In this document: positions 25,619 through 34,960 of the stretch, piece after piece | Layout of the letters: each line of letters opens with the position of its first letter | How positions within the stretch are numbered: the stretch's first letter is position 1 | Assembly (NCBI RefSeq): GCF_036014195.1 | Contig: NZ_CP107918.1 | Location: 3,596,001 to 3,660,000 of the forward strand | Length of the DNA stretch: 64,000 nucleotides | Source: Streptomyces sp. NBC_00442 | GTDB taxonomy: Bacteria; Actinomycetota; Actinomycetes; Streptomycetales; Streptomycetaceae | Direction: 5' to 3' | Program-made: the position numbers and the translations under genes | The notes under the pieces: model-generated | What the model saw: the letters and a program-made list of their open reading frames with translations, nothing else | What the model was told of the DNA's origin: nothing | Database searches by the model: none

Positions 25619-25889
25619 GCTCCAGCCTCCTGGCTGCAACGCTGCGGCTCGACATAGTCCTTCTCTCTACGGGCGCAGTATTGCCGCAACTACTCGCCCG
25701 TAAGCACGCTCTTGACGTGATGGCGCCCGTTCGGCGGATGTACGCGCCCCCGCGCGCCGGTGTAAAGCCACCGCGACCGCCCGCCTCCCGCCCCCGGCCG
25801 CCGCACCGCGACGGCGCCACCCGTGCCAAAGACGACCTTTTGGACCTGACGTATGGGGCGGGTAAGGCCAGTGCGATGATGGCCCCGCC

Positions 25890-26747
25890 ATGTCTTCCCT
25901 CCACGCCCCGGCAGGCGCCGGCCTCCGGCTGCTCAGGGCCGCGGTGTTCGCCGCGGTCTGCGTCGTGCTGTCCGCGATGGGACACGTCATGGCGGCCTGT
26001 GCGAGCGTCCCGTGGTGGACGCTGCTCGCCGGTTTCCTCGGGGTGCTCGCGGTCGTGGCGCCGCTCGCCGGACGGGAGCGCTCGCTGCCCTCCATCGCGG
26101 GGGCCCTCGCCGTCGGACAGCTCGGTCTCCACGCCCTGTTCGGCATCGGCCAGCACACGGCGGCCGCCTCCGGCGACGGATCCACCGGGGACCTCCCGCT
26201 GATCCGGTTCGCCGGCAACCTGCTGTGCGGCGACGGCGCGACCCGGCTCAGCGCGGCGGACGCCCGGCGCATCGTGAGCGACGCGGGCATCGACCCGGCC
26301 AGGATCGGCGGAGGCTCTCACGCCACCCTGCCCGGCATGGCGCCGATGAGCGACATGATGCCGGGCATGACGGGCGCGGGTCCGGCTTCGGCGCACTCGG
26401 CCTCGCTCGCCGCCTCGCTGCTGCCCTCGCTCCCCATGCTGCTCTGTCATCTGCTGGCGGCGCTCGCCACGGGATGGCTGCTGCGGCGCGGCGAGGCCGC
26501 CCTGTTCGGCGCGGTGCGCCTGGCGGCCGAGTCCGTCACGGCCGTCGCCGAAGACGCCTCCGTACGGTCCCTGCGCCGCGCCCTGTCCTTCGTGCGGGCC
26601 CTGTGCGCCGGGCTCCTCGCGGCCGCGGGGCAGGGGCCGCGCGTGCCGGCCGCCGGCCCCCACCCGACGCCGCCCCCGTCCGGGGCGGTACTCCAGCACT
26701 CGGTGATCAGGCGCGGTCCGCCCGCGGCACACGCCCTCGCAGCCTGA
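25890..26747 (+). CDS. Polytopic membrane protein with Met/His-rich loop, copper gene cluster
   Basis: 285 aa. Hydrophobic segments lie near residues 12-35, 42-60, 66-85 and 175-195. The external loop between the third and fourth (about 90-170) contains MAPMSDMMPGMTGAGPASAHSA split by Gly/Pro, a Met-rich composition like Cu(I) binding loops. The C-terminal 70 residues are basic/polar and cytoplasmic. It starts 106 bases before the ycnI-like gene and reads in the same direction, so copper handling is a context-based inference. The family is not recognised. Confidence 0.68.
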   Translation: MSSLHAPAGAGLRLLRAAVFAAVCVVLSAMGHVMAACASVPWWTLLAGFLGVLAVVAPLAGRERSLPSIAGALAVGQLGLHALFGIGQHTAAASGDGSTGDLPLIRFAGNLLCGDGATRLSAADARRIVSDAGIDPARIGGGSHATLPGMAPMSDMMPGMTGAGPASAHSASLAASLLPSLPMLLCHLLAALATGWLLRRGEAALFGAVRLAAESVTAVAEDASVRSLRRALSFVRALCAGLLAAAGQGPRVPAAGPHPTPPPSGAVLQHSVIRRGPPAAHALAA

Positions 26748-26852
26748 ACGCGGCCCACTCCCCACACGTACCGCAGGAGTGGTGTCGCGGGCCCCGCGCA
26801 CCCGTGCGCGGTGGCCGTCCCCACCCTTCCTGCTCACTGGAGTGTCTCTGCC

Positions 26853-27572
26853 ATGAACGCTGCCCGTTCGCGCACCCGTATCGCCCTCGTCGGCTCCGTC
26901 GCCGCCGGCTCCGTCCTGCTGCTCTCGGGAACGGCCTTCGCCCACGTCACCGTGCAGCCCGAGGGGGCGGCCGCCAAGGGCGGTTACGCCGTCGTCGACT
27001 TCAAGGTCCCCAACGAGCGCGACGACGCCAAGACGGTCAAGGTCGAGGTCAACTTCCCGACCGACCACCCGCTGGCGTCCGTCATGCCCGAGCCGGTGCC
27101 GGGCTGGAACGTCGAGGTCACCAAGTCCAAGCTGGACAAGCCGCTGACCGTGCACGGCAAGCAGATCAACGAAGCCGTCACCAAGGTGACGTGGAGCGGC
27201 GGGGCGATCGAGACCGGCCAGTTCCAGAAGTTCCCGCTGTCCATCGGCTCGCTGCCCACCGACACCGACCAGCTCGTCTTCAAGGCGCTCCAGACGTACT
27301 CCAACAACGAGGTGGTGCGCTGGATCGAGGAGGCGAAGCCGGGCCAGGCCGAGCCCGCGAACCCGGCGCCGGCCCTCAAGCTGACGGCCGCCGCGACCGG
27401 CGAGGGCGGCGCCACGTCCGCCGCGGACAAGAGCACGGCCGGTCGGAAGACCGCTGCCGCGTCCACCTCGGACACCGACACCACCGCGCGCGTGCTGGCC
27501 GTCGTGGGCATCGTCGTCGGCGTCGCGGGCGTGGCCTTCGGAGTGTTCGCCGGACGGCGACGCTCCGCGTAA
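26853..27572 (+). CDS. ycnI: YcnI-family (DUF1775) copper-binding envelope protein
   Basis: 239 aa from ATG 26853. A signal peptide (VGSVAAGSVLLLSGTAFA) is followed immediately by His: AFA-HVTVQPEG. In YcnI proteins this new N-terminal His and nearby acidic residues bind Cu(II). The DUF1775 core is residues 28-165 (AVVDFKVPNERDDAKTVKVE, PGWNVEVTKSKLD, VTWSGGAIETGQFQKFPLSI). A linker and a C-terminal membrane helix (VLAVVGIVVGVAGVAFGVF) with a GRRRSA tail anchor it outside the membrane. It probably passes copper to the Sco, PCuAC and CopCD proteins encoded downstream. Confidence 0.9.
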   Translation: MNAARSRTRIALVGSVAAGSVLLLSGTAFAHVTVQPEGAAAKGGYAVVDFKVPNERDDAKTVKVEVNFPTDHPLASVMPEPVPGWNVEVTKSKLDKPLTVHGKQINEAVTKVTWSGGAIETGQFQKFPLSIGSLPTDTDQLVFKALQTYSNNEVVRWIEEAKPGQAEPANPAPALKLTAAATGEGGATSAADKSTAGRKTAAASTSDTDTTARVLAVVGIVVGVAGVAFGVFAGRRRSA

Positions 27573-27619
27573 CCCGCCCCCTGCACCCCTTCCACCGGAA
27601 AAGACCGGAACATCACCTC

Positions 27620-28279
27620 ATGCGCACCAAGACCGCGCTGACTGCCGCCGCCCTCGCGGTGGCAGCGGCGCTCACCCTGACCGCGTGCGGCAGCAGCGGC
27701 GACGACGGCTCGCACAGCCCCGTCGCCGATGTCTCCGCCTCCGCGAAGACCCAGGCCGCGACGTTGCTCGACCGGCCGTTCACCAAGCCCGACTTCGTCC
27801 TCACGGACACCAACGGCAAGAAGTTCGACTTCCGTGCCGAGACCAAGGGCAAGCCGACGCTCATCTACTTCGGCTACACCAACTGCCCGGACGTCTGCCC
27901 GCTCACCATGGGCAACATCGCCGTCGCCAAGAAGTCGCTGCCCAAGGCCGACCAGGACAAGCTCCAGGTCGTCTTCGTGACGACCGACCCCGAGCGCGAC
28001 ACCCCCGCTTCGCTCGGCAAGTGGCTCAAGGGCCAGGACCCGTCCTTCATCGGCCTGACCGGCGACTTCGCCACCATCCAGAAGGGCGCCCGCTCGATCG
28101 GCATCGGCATCGACCCGGCCACCAAGGACAAGGACGGCAAGGTCGTCTCGATGCACGGCGCCCAGGTCATCGCCTTCTCCCCCAAGACCGACCAGGGCTA
28201 TGTGCTGTACGGCGAGGACGCCACCGTCGCCGACTACACCAAGGACCTGCCGAAGATCATCAAGGGGGAGAACCCGTGA
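27620..28279 (+). CDS. sco: Sco-family copper chaperone lipoprotein
   Basis: 219 aa from ATG 27620. The lipobox LTAC is near residue 23, followed by a Ser/Asp spacer. The thioredoxin-like fold has the copper CxxxC in FGYTNCPDVCPLTMGN (about 92-106) and the distal His ligand in SMHGAQVIAFSP near residue 180. Sco proteins metallate the CuA site of cytochrome oxidase. In S. lividans the homologue, together with ECuC, is required for copper-dependent morphogenesis. It overlaps the next gene by 4 bases (GTGA). Confidence 0.92.
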   Translation: MRTKTALTAAALAVAAALTLTACGSSGDDGSHSPVADVSASAKTQAATLLDRPFTKPDFVLTDTNGKKFDFRAETKGKPTLIYFGYTNCPDVCPLTMGNIAVAKKSLPKADQDKLQVVFVTTDPERDTPASLGKWLKGQDPSFIGLTGDFATIQKGARSIGIGIDPATKDKDGKVVSMHGAQVIAFSPKTDQGYVLYGEDATVADYTKDLPKIIKGENP

Positions 28280-28746
28280 ACCGCCGCACCACCCACGCCG
28301 CCCGCACGTCCGTCGCCGCCGTCATAGCCCTGTCCGCGGGCCTGGCCCTCGCGGGCTGCTCCGACAGCGCGGAGGCCAAGCCGAAGCTCCAGGTCAGCGA
28401 CGCGTTCATGCCGCTGCCGACCAGCGACATGGCCGGCGGCTTCCTCGTCGTCAAGAACGACAGCAAGACCGCGGACAAGCTCACCAAGGTCACCAGCGAC
28501 CTGTCGGACGACGTCACGATCCATGAGACGAAGGACCAGAAGATGGTCGAGGTGAAGTCCTTCGACGTCCCGGCCAACGGCGAACTGGACCTCGAACGCG
28601 GCGGCAGCCACATCATGTTCATGGGCCTGAAGAAGAAGCCGAAGCAGGGTGACAAGGTCGCCGTCGAGCTGCACTTCGAGAAGGCCGGCACGGTCAAGGT
28701 CGACCTTCCGGTGAAGGAAGCGATCTACAACTCGAAGCACCACTGA
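28276..28746 (+). CDS. PCuAC-type extracytoplasmic copper chaperone lipoprotein (ECuC-like)
   Basis: 156 aa from GTG 28276, which overlaps the sco stop. Lipobox LAGC is near residue 28. The PCuAC Cu(I) motif is present as HETKDQKMVEV and, downstream, GGSHIMFMGLKK: the two His and two Met ligands of the H(M)x10Mx21HxM pattern. The chaperone delivers Cu(I) to Sco or directly to oxidases. It is membrane-tethered outside the cell. The tail YNSKHH may add a binding site. Confidence 0.9.
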   Translation: MNRRTTHAARTSVAAVIALSAGLALAGCSDSAEAKPKLQVSDAFMPLPTSDMAGGFLVVKNDSKTADKLTKVTSDLSDDVTIHETKDQKMVEVKSFDVPANGELDLERGGSHIMFMGLKKKPKQGDKVAVELHFEKAGTVKVDLPVKEAIYNSKHH

Positions 28747-28774
28747 GGCGTCCAGAGGGACTTGAGGGACTGAC

Positions 28775-30703
28775 ATGACGGCCACCGCCCCACCCCTTCG
28801 CACCACCGCGCGCCGCAGCCTGACCCGGCTGCTGCTCGTCACGGTGGCGCTGCTCGGCGCGCTGTTCGCGGGCGCCGCGGACGCGTCCGCGCACGCCGCA
28901 CTGACCGGCAGCGACCCGAAGGACGGGGCGGTGGTCGCCACCGCCCCCGCCCAGGTCGCCCTCACCTTCTCCGAGGGCGTCGCCCTGGACGCCAACTCCA
29001 TCCGGGTCCTCGACCCCACGGGTAAGCGCTCCGACACCGCAGAACTGATCAACCTGTGCAGCGGGAACATCGTCAAGTACGGCGTCCGGCTGCGCACCGG
29101 CATCCCCAACGGCACCTACACCGTGGCCTGGCAGGCCATCTCCGCCGACAGCCACCCGGTGTCCGGCGCCTTCACCTTCTCCATCGGCGCCCCCTCCGCG
29201 ACCGCCGCGGTCGTCCCCAGCCAGGAAGTGGGCGGCGGCCTCGTCGGCACCCTCTACGGCATCGCCCGGTACGCGGCGTACGCCGGCTTCGTGCTGCTCA
29301 CCGGCGGCGCCGCCTTCGTGCTCGCCTGCTGGCGGCGGGGCGCGGCCGTGGGCGCGGTGCAGCGGGTCGTCGTCGGCGGCTGGCTCGCCATGACCGCGGC
29401 CACCCTCGCGATGCTGCTGCTCCGCACCCCCTACACCGGTTCCGGGAAGCTCTCGGACGCGTTCGACCTCAACGGGCTGCGGGCCGTCCTGGAGACGAAG
29501 CCGGGCGCGGCGCTCATCTCCCGGCTGCTGCTGCTCGGCGCCGCCGCGCTGTTCGTGTCGGTGCTGTTCGGCGCGTACACCAAGCGCGAGGGCGAGCACG
29601 AGAAGGCCGAGAAGCAGGACCTCACCTTCGGCCTGGCCGTCGGCGGGACCGTGGTCGCCGCCGGACTCGCCGCGACCTGGGCGCTGGCCGAACACGCCTC
29701 GACGGGGCTGCAGCCCGGCATCGCCATGCCCGTCGACGTACTGCACCTGCTGGCCGTCGCGGCCTGGCTCGGCGGGCTCACCACGCTGCTCGTCGTCCTG
29801 TACCGCGCCCCGGACATCGAGCGCGCGGCCGTCCTGCGCTTCTCCCGCATCGCGTTCTGGAGCGTGGCCGTCCTCGCGGCGACCGGCGTCTACCAGTCGT
29901 GGCGTCAGGTCGGCACCTGGTCGGCGCTGACCGGCACGGCCTATGGGCAGCTGCTGCTCGTCAAGGTCGGCCTGGTGGCCGTGCTGGTCGTGACCGCCTC
30001 CTTCTCGCGGCGCTGGACCGCCCGCCTCTCGGAGCGCACCGCGACCGCCGAGGACGGGGCCGCCGCGATCGTGGAGCAGCGCACGAACGAGCCGGAGCCC
30101 GTCACCGTCCCCGACGACGGCAAGGACACCAAGCGGGCCGCTCAACTCGCGCGCCAGCAGGCCGCGATGAGCTCCGCACGCGACAAGCGCGTACGCGACG
30201 CCGATCCCGGGCGGAGCGGGCTGCGCCGCACGGTCCTCGCCGAGGCAGGCGTGGCCGTGGTGCTGCTGGCCGTCACGACGGTGCTGACGCAGACCGAGCC
30301 CGGCCGCACCCAGGAGGCGGTGGACCGGGCGAAGGCCGGATCCCAGGTCGCCGTGGCGGACCGGCCCGTCGACATCCGGCTGCCCTTCGACACCGGCGGT
30401 CGCAGCGGCAAGGGGACCGTGGAGCTCACCCTCGACCCGGGCCGCACCGGCGCCAACGACCTGCACGTCTATCTGACGGATCCGGCGGGCAAGCCGATGG
30501 ACGCCCCCGAGGTGAAGGTCGCCTTCACACTCGCCGCGAAGGCGGTCGGGCCGCTGCCCGTCGTGCCCGACCACGTCACCGTCGGACACTGGAGCGCGAG
30601 CGGCGTACAGATCCCGATGGCCGGCGACTGGCAGGTCTCGGTGACGGTACGCACCTCCGAGATCGACGAGACCACCGTGGACAAGAACGTCAAGATCGGC
30701 TGA
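28775..30703 (+). CDS. CopC-CopD fusion copper import/handling protein
   Basis: 642 aa. The signal peptide ends near ASA, leaving His as the first mature residue (SAHAALTGSDPKDGAVV), the CopC copper ligand. A CopC domain (about 40-140; second His in ISADSHPVSGAFTF) is followed by about eight membrane helices (150-440) forming CopD (YGIARYAAYAGFVLLTGGAAF, LHLLAVAAWLGGLTTLLVVL). A further external domain (about 510-640; KGTVELTLDPGRTGANDLHV) resembles the YtkA/FixH-like fold. CopCD pairs move copper across the membrane in bacteria that need it for exported oxidases. There is an Ala/Gln-rich cytoplasmic loop at about 430-490. Confidence 0.9.
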   Translation: MTATAPPLRTTARRSLTRLLLVTVALLGALFAGAADASAHAALTGSDPKDGAVVATAPAQVALTFSEGVALDANSIRVLDPTGKRSDTAELINLCSGNIVKYGVRLRTGIPNGTYTVAWQAISADSHPVSGAFTFSIGAPSATAAVVPSQEVGGGLVGTLYGIARYAAYAGFVLLTGGAAFVLACWRRGAAVGAVQRVVVGGWLAMTAATLAMLLLRTPYTGSGKLSDAFDLNGLRAVLETKPGAALISRLLLLGAAALFVSVLFGAYTKREGEHEKAEKQDLTFGLAVGGTVVAAGLAATWALAEHASTGLQPGIAMPVDVLHLLAVAAWLGGLTTLLVVLYRAPDIERAAVLRFSRIAFWSVAVLAATGVYQSWRQVGTWSALTGTAYGQLLLVKVGLVAVLVVTASFSRRWTARLSERTATAEDGAAAIVEQRTNEPEPVTVPDDGKDTKRAAQLARQQAAMSSARDKRVRDADPGRSGLRRTVLAEAGVAVVLLAVTTVLTQTEPGRTQEAVDRAKAGSQVAVADRPVDIRLPFDTGGRSGKGTVELTLDPGRTGANDLHVYLTDPAGKPMDAPEVKVAFTLAAKAVGPLPVVPDHVTVGHWSASGVQIPMAGDWQVSVTVRTSEIDETTVDKNVKIG

Positions 30704-30714
30704 GTTGACCTGAC

Positions 30715-32022
30715 ATGACCGAGAGCAAGAACGCCAAGAAGGCCGCGCCGACCGGGAACGCCGAGCAGGCGCCGGCCGCTTCCGCCGAGCCCGGCCCGGA
30801 GATCTCCCGGCGCAAACTGCTCGGCACCGTGGGCGGTGTGGGTGTGGCCGGCCTGGCGCTGGGGGCAGCGGGCGGAGCCGGGGCGTACGCGGCGGTCGCA
30901 TCGCCGGATGCCACGAGCCCGCTGACGTCGGTCGGTTCCACAGAGGTGATGTTTCACGGGAAACATCAAGCGGGGATCAGCACTCCGCTTCAGTCCACGG
31001 GCCACCTGATCGCCTTCGATCTGGCCCCCGGCGCCGGGCGCAAGGAGGCGGCCGCGCTGATGCGCCGCTGGTCGGCGACGGCCGGGGCACTGATGGCGGG
31101 CAAGCCCGCGGGCAGCGGCGACACGGGCGTCGCCCTGGACGCCGGCCCGTCCTCGCTGACCGTCACCTTCGGCTTCGGCCACAGCTTCTTCGACCGTACG
31201 CGGTTGACCGACCGGCGCCCCGGACAGCTCGACCCGCTGCCCGACTTCTCCTCCGACCAGCTCGACCCGAAGCGGTCGAACGGCGACCTGTGGGTGCAGA
31301 TCGGCGCGGACGACGCGCTGGTCGCCTTCCACGCCCTGCGCGCGATCCAGCAGGACGCGGGCGCCGCGGCGAAGGTGCGCTGGCAGATGAGCGGCTTCAA
31401 CCGCACGCCGGGCGCTACCAAGAAGCCGATGACCGCCCGCAACCTGATGGGCCAGATCGACGGCACCGGCAACCCCAAGGTCTCGGACGCCGACTTCGAG
31501 CAGCGCGTCTTCGTGCCGGACACCGGGCAGCCGGCGTGGATGGCGGGCGGCTCGTACGCGGTCGTGCGCCGGATCCGGATGCTCCTCGACACCTGGGAGA
31601 AGCTGCCGCTCACCGACCAGGAGAAGGTGATAGGGCGCAAGAAGGCGGACGGCGCCCCTCTTTCGGGGGGTACCGAGACCACCGAGATGCGGCTCGACGC
31701 GTTCGGGGCCGACGGCAAGCCGGTCATCCCGGGGAACGCCCACGCACGCATCGCCGCCCCGGAACAGAACGGCGGCGCGGCCATGCTGCGGCGCGCGTTC
31801 TCCTATCACGACGGCATCGCGGCGGACGGTACGCCGGACGCGGGTCTGCTCTTCGTCTGCTGGCAGGCAGACCCGGTCAGGGGCTTCGTGCCGGTGCAGC
31901 GCAAGCTCGACCGGGGGGACGCGCTGTCCGCGTTCGTGCGGCACGAGGCGAGCGGTCTGTTCGCGGTGCCGGGCGGGCCGCGGGCGGGCGAGTACGTGGG
32001 GCAGCGGCTTCTGGAGTCATGA
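30715..32022 (+). CDS. dtpA: Tat-exported dye-decolourising peroxidase (DtpA-like)
   Basis: 435 aa. The Tat signal is SRRKLLGTVGGVGVAGLALG after a charged, Lys/Ala-rich start. DyP landmarks are GQIDGTGN (GxxDG, Asp near residue 249), NAHARIAAP (proximal haem His near 343) and LRRAFSYHDG (distal Arg). It follows CopCD by 11 bases, so it shares the copper operon. In S. lividans DtpA is the peroxidase of this same operon and is needed, with Sco and ECuC, for GlxA-dependent glycan deposition at the hyphal tip. That role is known there and inferred here. A parS-like 14-mer lies inside the gene (30951-30964). Confidence 0.92.
   Translation: MTESKNAKKAAPTGNAEQAPAASAEPGPEISRRKLLGTVGGVGVAGLALGAAGGAGAYAAVASPDATSPLTSVGSTEVMFHGKHQAGISTPLQSTGHLIAFDLAPGAGRKEAAALMRRWSATAGALMAGKPAGSGDTGVALDAGPSSLTVTFGFGHSFFDRTRLTDRRPGQLDPLPDFSSDQLDPKRSNGDLWVQIGADDALVAFHALRAIQQDAGAAAKVRWQMSGFNRTPGATKKPMTARNLMGQIDGTGNPKVSDADFEQRVFVPDTGQPAWMAGGSYAVVRRIRMLLDTWEKLPLTDQEKVIGRKKADGAPLSGGTETTEMRLDAFGADGKPVIPGNAHARIAAPEQNGGAAMLRRAFSYHDGIAADGTPDAGLLFVCWQADPVRGFVPVQRKLDRGDALSAFVRHEASGLFAVPGGPRAGEYVGQRLLES
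30951..30964. other. parS-like ParB site with one mismatch
   Basis: GTTTCACGGGAAAC differs from the Streptomyces parS consensus GTTTCACGTGAAAC at one base. It lies inside the peroxidase coding region, near codon 80. Confidence 0.55.
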
Positions 32023-32114
32023 GCCGGGAAGCCGTCGAACAGGCGCGCCCGCCTGGTGGGACGGCCGGTCGGAGCGGTGCGTGCCCGGGAGTTCGGGCCA
32101 TTAGTGTGAACCGC

Positions 32115-33050
32115 ATGTCCGCCACGCGATACACCTATCTGGGGCCCGAGGGCACGTTCACCGAGGCCGCCCTGCGCACCCTGCCCGAGGCAGCCACCCG
32201 CGAACTGGTCCCGATGGTCTCCGTGCCGGCCGCCCTGGACGCGGTGCGCTCCGGGGAGGCGGCCGCGGCGCTCGTCCCCATCGAGAACTCGGTGGAGGGC
32301 GGGATCACCACCACGCTCGACCAGCTGGTCTCGGGCGAGCCCTTGATGATCTACCGCGAGGTGCTGCTCTCCATCAAGTTCGCGCTGCTCGTACGCCCGG
32401 GGACCGCGCTCGCGGACATCAAGTCGGTCACCGCACACCCGGCCGCCCAGCCGCAGGTGCGCAAGTGGCTGCAGGCCAACCTGCCCGAGGCGCTCTGGGA
32501 GTCCTCCGCCTCCAACGCCGACGGCGCCCGCCTCGTCCAGGAAGGGCGCTACGACGCGGCGTTCGCGGGCGAGTTCGCGGCCGCGACGTACGGCCTCGAA
32601 CCGCTGATCACCGACATCCATGACGCGGTCAACGCGCAGACCCGGTTCGTGCTCGTCGGCCGTCCGGCCCGCCCGGCGGCCCCGACCGGCGCGGACAAGA
32701 CCTCGGTGGTCGTGTGGCAGCGCGAGGACCACCCCGGTGCCCTCCTGGAGCTGCTCCAGGAGTTCTCGGTGCGCGGGGTCAACCTGATGCTGCTCCAGTC
32801 CCGCCCGACGGGTCAGGGCATCGGCAACTACTGCTTCGCCATCGACGCCGAGGGCCACATCTCGGAACGGCGGGTGGGGGAGGCGCTGATGGGGCTGCGG
32901 CGCATCTGTCCGGAGATCCGCTTCCTCGGCTCGTACCCGAGGGCGGAGGTCACGCTCGACGACGTACGGCCGCCTCGGCAGGGGACCTCGGACGCGGAGT
33001 TCGACCGGGCGGCCGACTGGCTGGCCCGCTGCCAGGACGGGCGCGCGTAG
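32115..33050 (+). CDS. pheA: Prephenate dehydratase
   Basis: 311 aa. It converts prephenate to phenylpyruvate in phenylalanine synthesis. It begins RYTYLGPEGTFTEAALRTL, then LVPIENSVEGGITTTLD (substrate loop), NAQTRFVLVG (TRF catalytic motif) and a regulatory ACT domain (about 200-285) with GALLELLQEFSVRGVNLMLL and the Phe-binding QSRPTGQGIGNY. It is monofunctional, with no chorismate mutase, as in other actinobacteria. TAGTGT (32102-32107) ahead of the ATG may be its own -10. Next comes the DnaA-box region and then serS. Confidence 0.94.
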   Translation: MSATRYTYLGPEGTFTEAALRTLPEAATRELVPMVSVPAALDAVRSGEAAAALVPIENSVEGGITTTLDQLVSGEPLMIYREVLLSIKFALLVRPGTALADIKSVTAHPAAQPQVRKWLQANLPEALWESSASNADGARLVQEGRYDAAFAGEFAAATYGLEPLITDIHDAVNAQTRFVLVGRPARPAAPTGADKTSVVVWQREDHPGALLELLQEFSVRGVNLMLLQSRPTGQGIGNYCFAIDAEGHISERRVGEALMGLRRICPEIRFLGSYPRAEVTLDDVRPPRQGTSDAEFDRAADWLARCQDGRA

Positions 33051-33670
33051 GACCGGTCGGCATCGCCCCCAGGTGGTGTCCCGAGGCGGTTGTCCCCAGT
33101 CGCCGGGGCGCCTCGGCAGCCGGTCCTACCTGCTGATTTTCGTTGTCCACAAAGTTATCCACAGGCTCGGTTCTCGACCTGTGGGTAAGTCGACAACACA
33201 ACCGGACACAGTCGACAAATCCCTCTAGTGACGACACATCGGTCCACAGGCCGCCAGGACATCCTCTGTCACCCCAATTCCGTTGATCAACTCTTTAGAG
33301 CGAGCAATTCCCACCCGAATGAGTGTGTGAAACGGGTTTGAGAGGGGAATCCTCGGCCCCGCACGCGGCTTTCGGAATGATCTCCTCCGCAGTCCACAGA
33401 TCTCCCACACAGCCTGTGGATAAGTTTCCGTACGCGTCCACCTCTGTGGACAAGTCCCGCGCAAGTGCGGTGCGCGGCAAGGGAGTCGGTCAACGGCCGT
33501 CCCGGAAACGCCTCTTTTCAGGGAATAGCGTCGCTTTCCTTGACAGTCGCTCAGGAAATGCAAGGGTCAGCCTTCCCAATTCGGTCAATCTGGACAAAGC
33601 GCCACGCTGTCGGGGCGCGCGGGGGATATACCGGTGGGGTGGCAGGAGTCTGCACCGGTAGCCTGGAGGG
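33051..33670. promoter_or_regulatory. pheA-serS intergenic region with DnaA-box cluster and serS leader
   Basis: 620 bases without a gene and AT-richer than its surroundings. Perfect DnaA boxes lie at 33143-33151 (TTGTCCACA), 33155-33163 (TTATCCACA), 33415-33423 and 33445-33453 (both reverse). Degenerate ones lie at 33180-33188 (reverse), 33240-33248 and 33390-33398. The right third probably carries the serS promoter (TTGACA at 33540-33545); the serS ribosome site is GGAGGG just before its GTG. Confidence 0.8.
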
Positions 33671-34960
33671 GTGATTGACCTTCGCCTGCTCCGTGAGGAC
33701 CCCGACCGTGTTCGCGCCTCCCAGCGCGCCCGTGGAGAGGACGTCGCCCTCGTCGACGCCCTGCTCTCCGCCGACGAGCTGCGCAGGTCCTCGGGCCTCC
33801 GCTTCGACGAGCTGCGCTCCGAGCAGAAGTCGCTCGGCAAGCTCATCCCCAAGGCCACGCCGGACGAGCGCGCCGAGCTCCTGAAGAAGGCCGAGCAGCT
33901 CAAGACCGACGTGAAGGCCGCGGAGGCCGCGCAGAACGACGCCGACGAGCAGGCCAAGCAGCTGCTCCTTCGGCTCGGCAACATCGTCCACGCGGACGTT
34001 CCGGTCGGCGGCGAGGAGGACTTCGTCGTTCTGGAGACGCACGGCACCATCCGCGACTTCGGCGCCGAGGGCTTCACCCCCAAGGACCACCTGGAGCTCG
34101 GCGAGGCGCTCGGCGCCATCGACGTCGAGCGCGGCGCCAAGGTGTCGGGCTCGCGCTTCTACTACCTGACCGGTGTCGGCGCGCTCCTGGAGCTCGCCCT
34201 GGTCAACGCGGCGATCGCCCAGGCCACCGAGGCCGGCTTCATCCCGATGCTGACGCCGGCGCTGGTCCGCCCGCGCGCCATGGAGGGCACCGGCTTCCTC
34301 GGTCAGGCCGCCGAGAACGTGTACCACCTGGAGAAGGACGACTACTACCTGGTCGGCACCTCCGAGGTCCCGCTCGCGGCGTACCACATGGACGAGATCC
34401 TCGACGCGGACAAGCTGCCGATGCGCTACGCCGGCTTCTCGCCGTGCTTCCGCCGCGAGGCCGGTACGTACGGCAAGGACACCCGGGGCATCTTCCGGGT
34501 CCACCAGTTCGACAAGGTCGAGATGTTCTCCTACGTCCACCCGGACGACGCGGAGAACGAGCACAAGCGGCTCCTGGACTGGGAGAAGCAGTGGCTGACC
34601 GCCCTCGAACTGCCCTTCCAGGTCATCGACGTCGCCACCGGCGACCTCGGCTCCTCGGCGTCGCGCAAGTTCGACTGCGAGGCGTGGATCCCCACCCAGG
34701 GCAAGTACCGCGAGCTGACCTCGGCCTCCAACTGCGACGGCTTCCAGGCGCGGCGCCTGTCGGTCCGCATGCGCGACACCAGCGACGGCAAGAGCAAGGT
34801 CACCCCGCTCTCCACCCTGAACGGCACGCTCTGCGCGGTCCCGCGCACCATCGTGGCGATCCTGGAGAACCACCAGCAGGCCGACGGTTCGGTGCGCGTA
34901 CCGGCCGTCCTCCGTCCGTACCTGGGCGGTCGCGAGGTCTTGGAGCCGATCGCCAAGTGA
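33671..34960 (+). CDS. serS: Seryl-tRNA synthetase
   Basis: 429 aa from GTG 33671, with GGAGGG adjacent. The N-terminal tRNA-binding coiled-coil arm (about 25-110: [38 protein letters not shown]) precedes a class II core with motif 2 [24 protein letters not shown] (split loop) and motif 3 [20 protein letters not shown]. It charges tRNA-Ser, and also tRNA-Sec where present, with serine. It overlaps the following HAD gene by 4 bases, so the two are cotranslated. Confidence 0.97.
   Translation: MIDLRLLREDPDRVRASQRARGEDVALVDALLSADELRRSSGLRFDELRSEQKSLGKLIPKATPDERAELLKKAEQLKTDVKAAEAAQNDADEQAKQLLLRLGNIVHADVPVGGEEDFVVLETHGTIRDFGAEGFTPKDHLELGEALGAIDVERGAKVSGSRFYYLTGVGALLELALVNAAIAQATEAGFIPMLTPALVRPRAMEGTGFLGQAAENVYHLEKDDYYLVGTSEVPLAAYHMDEILDADKLPMRYAGFSPCFRREAGTYGKDTRGIFRVHQFDKVEMFSYVHPDDAENEHKRLLDWEKQWLTALELPFQVIDVATGDLGSSASRKFDCEAWIPTQGKYRELTSASNCDGFQARRLSVRMRDTSDGKSKVTPLSTLNGTLCAVPRTIVAILENHQQADGSVRVPAVLRPYLGGREVLEPIAK

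Noticed and set aside
26012..27619. A continuous frame that extends the Sco gene far upstream
   Set aside because: The extension reads through the membrane-protein and ycnI genes in another frame. The lipoprotein start at 27620 is clear.
33460..33670. T-box riboswitch upstream of serS
   Set aside because: No AGGGTGGNACCGCG-like T-box sequence or antiterminator is present.
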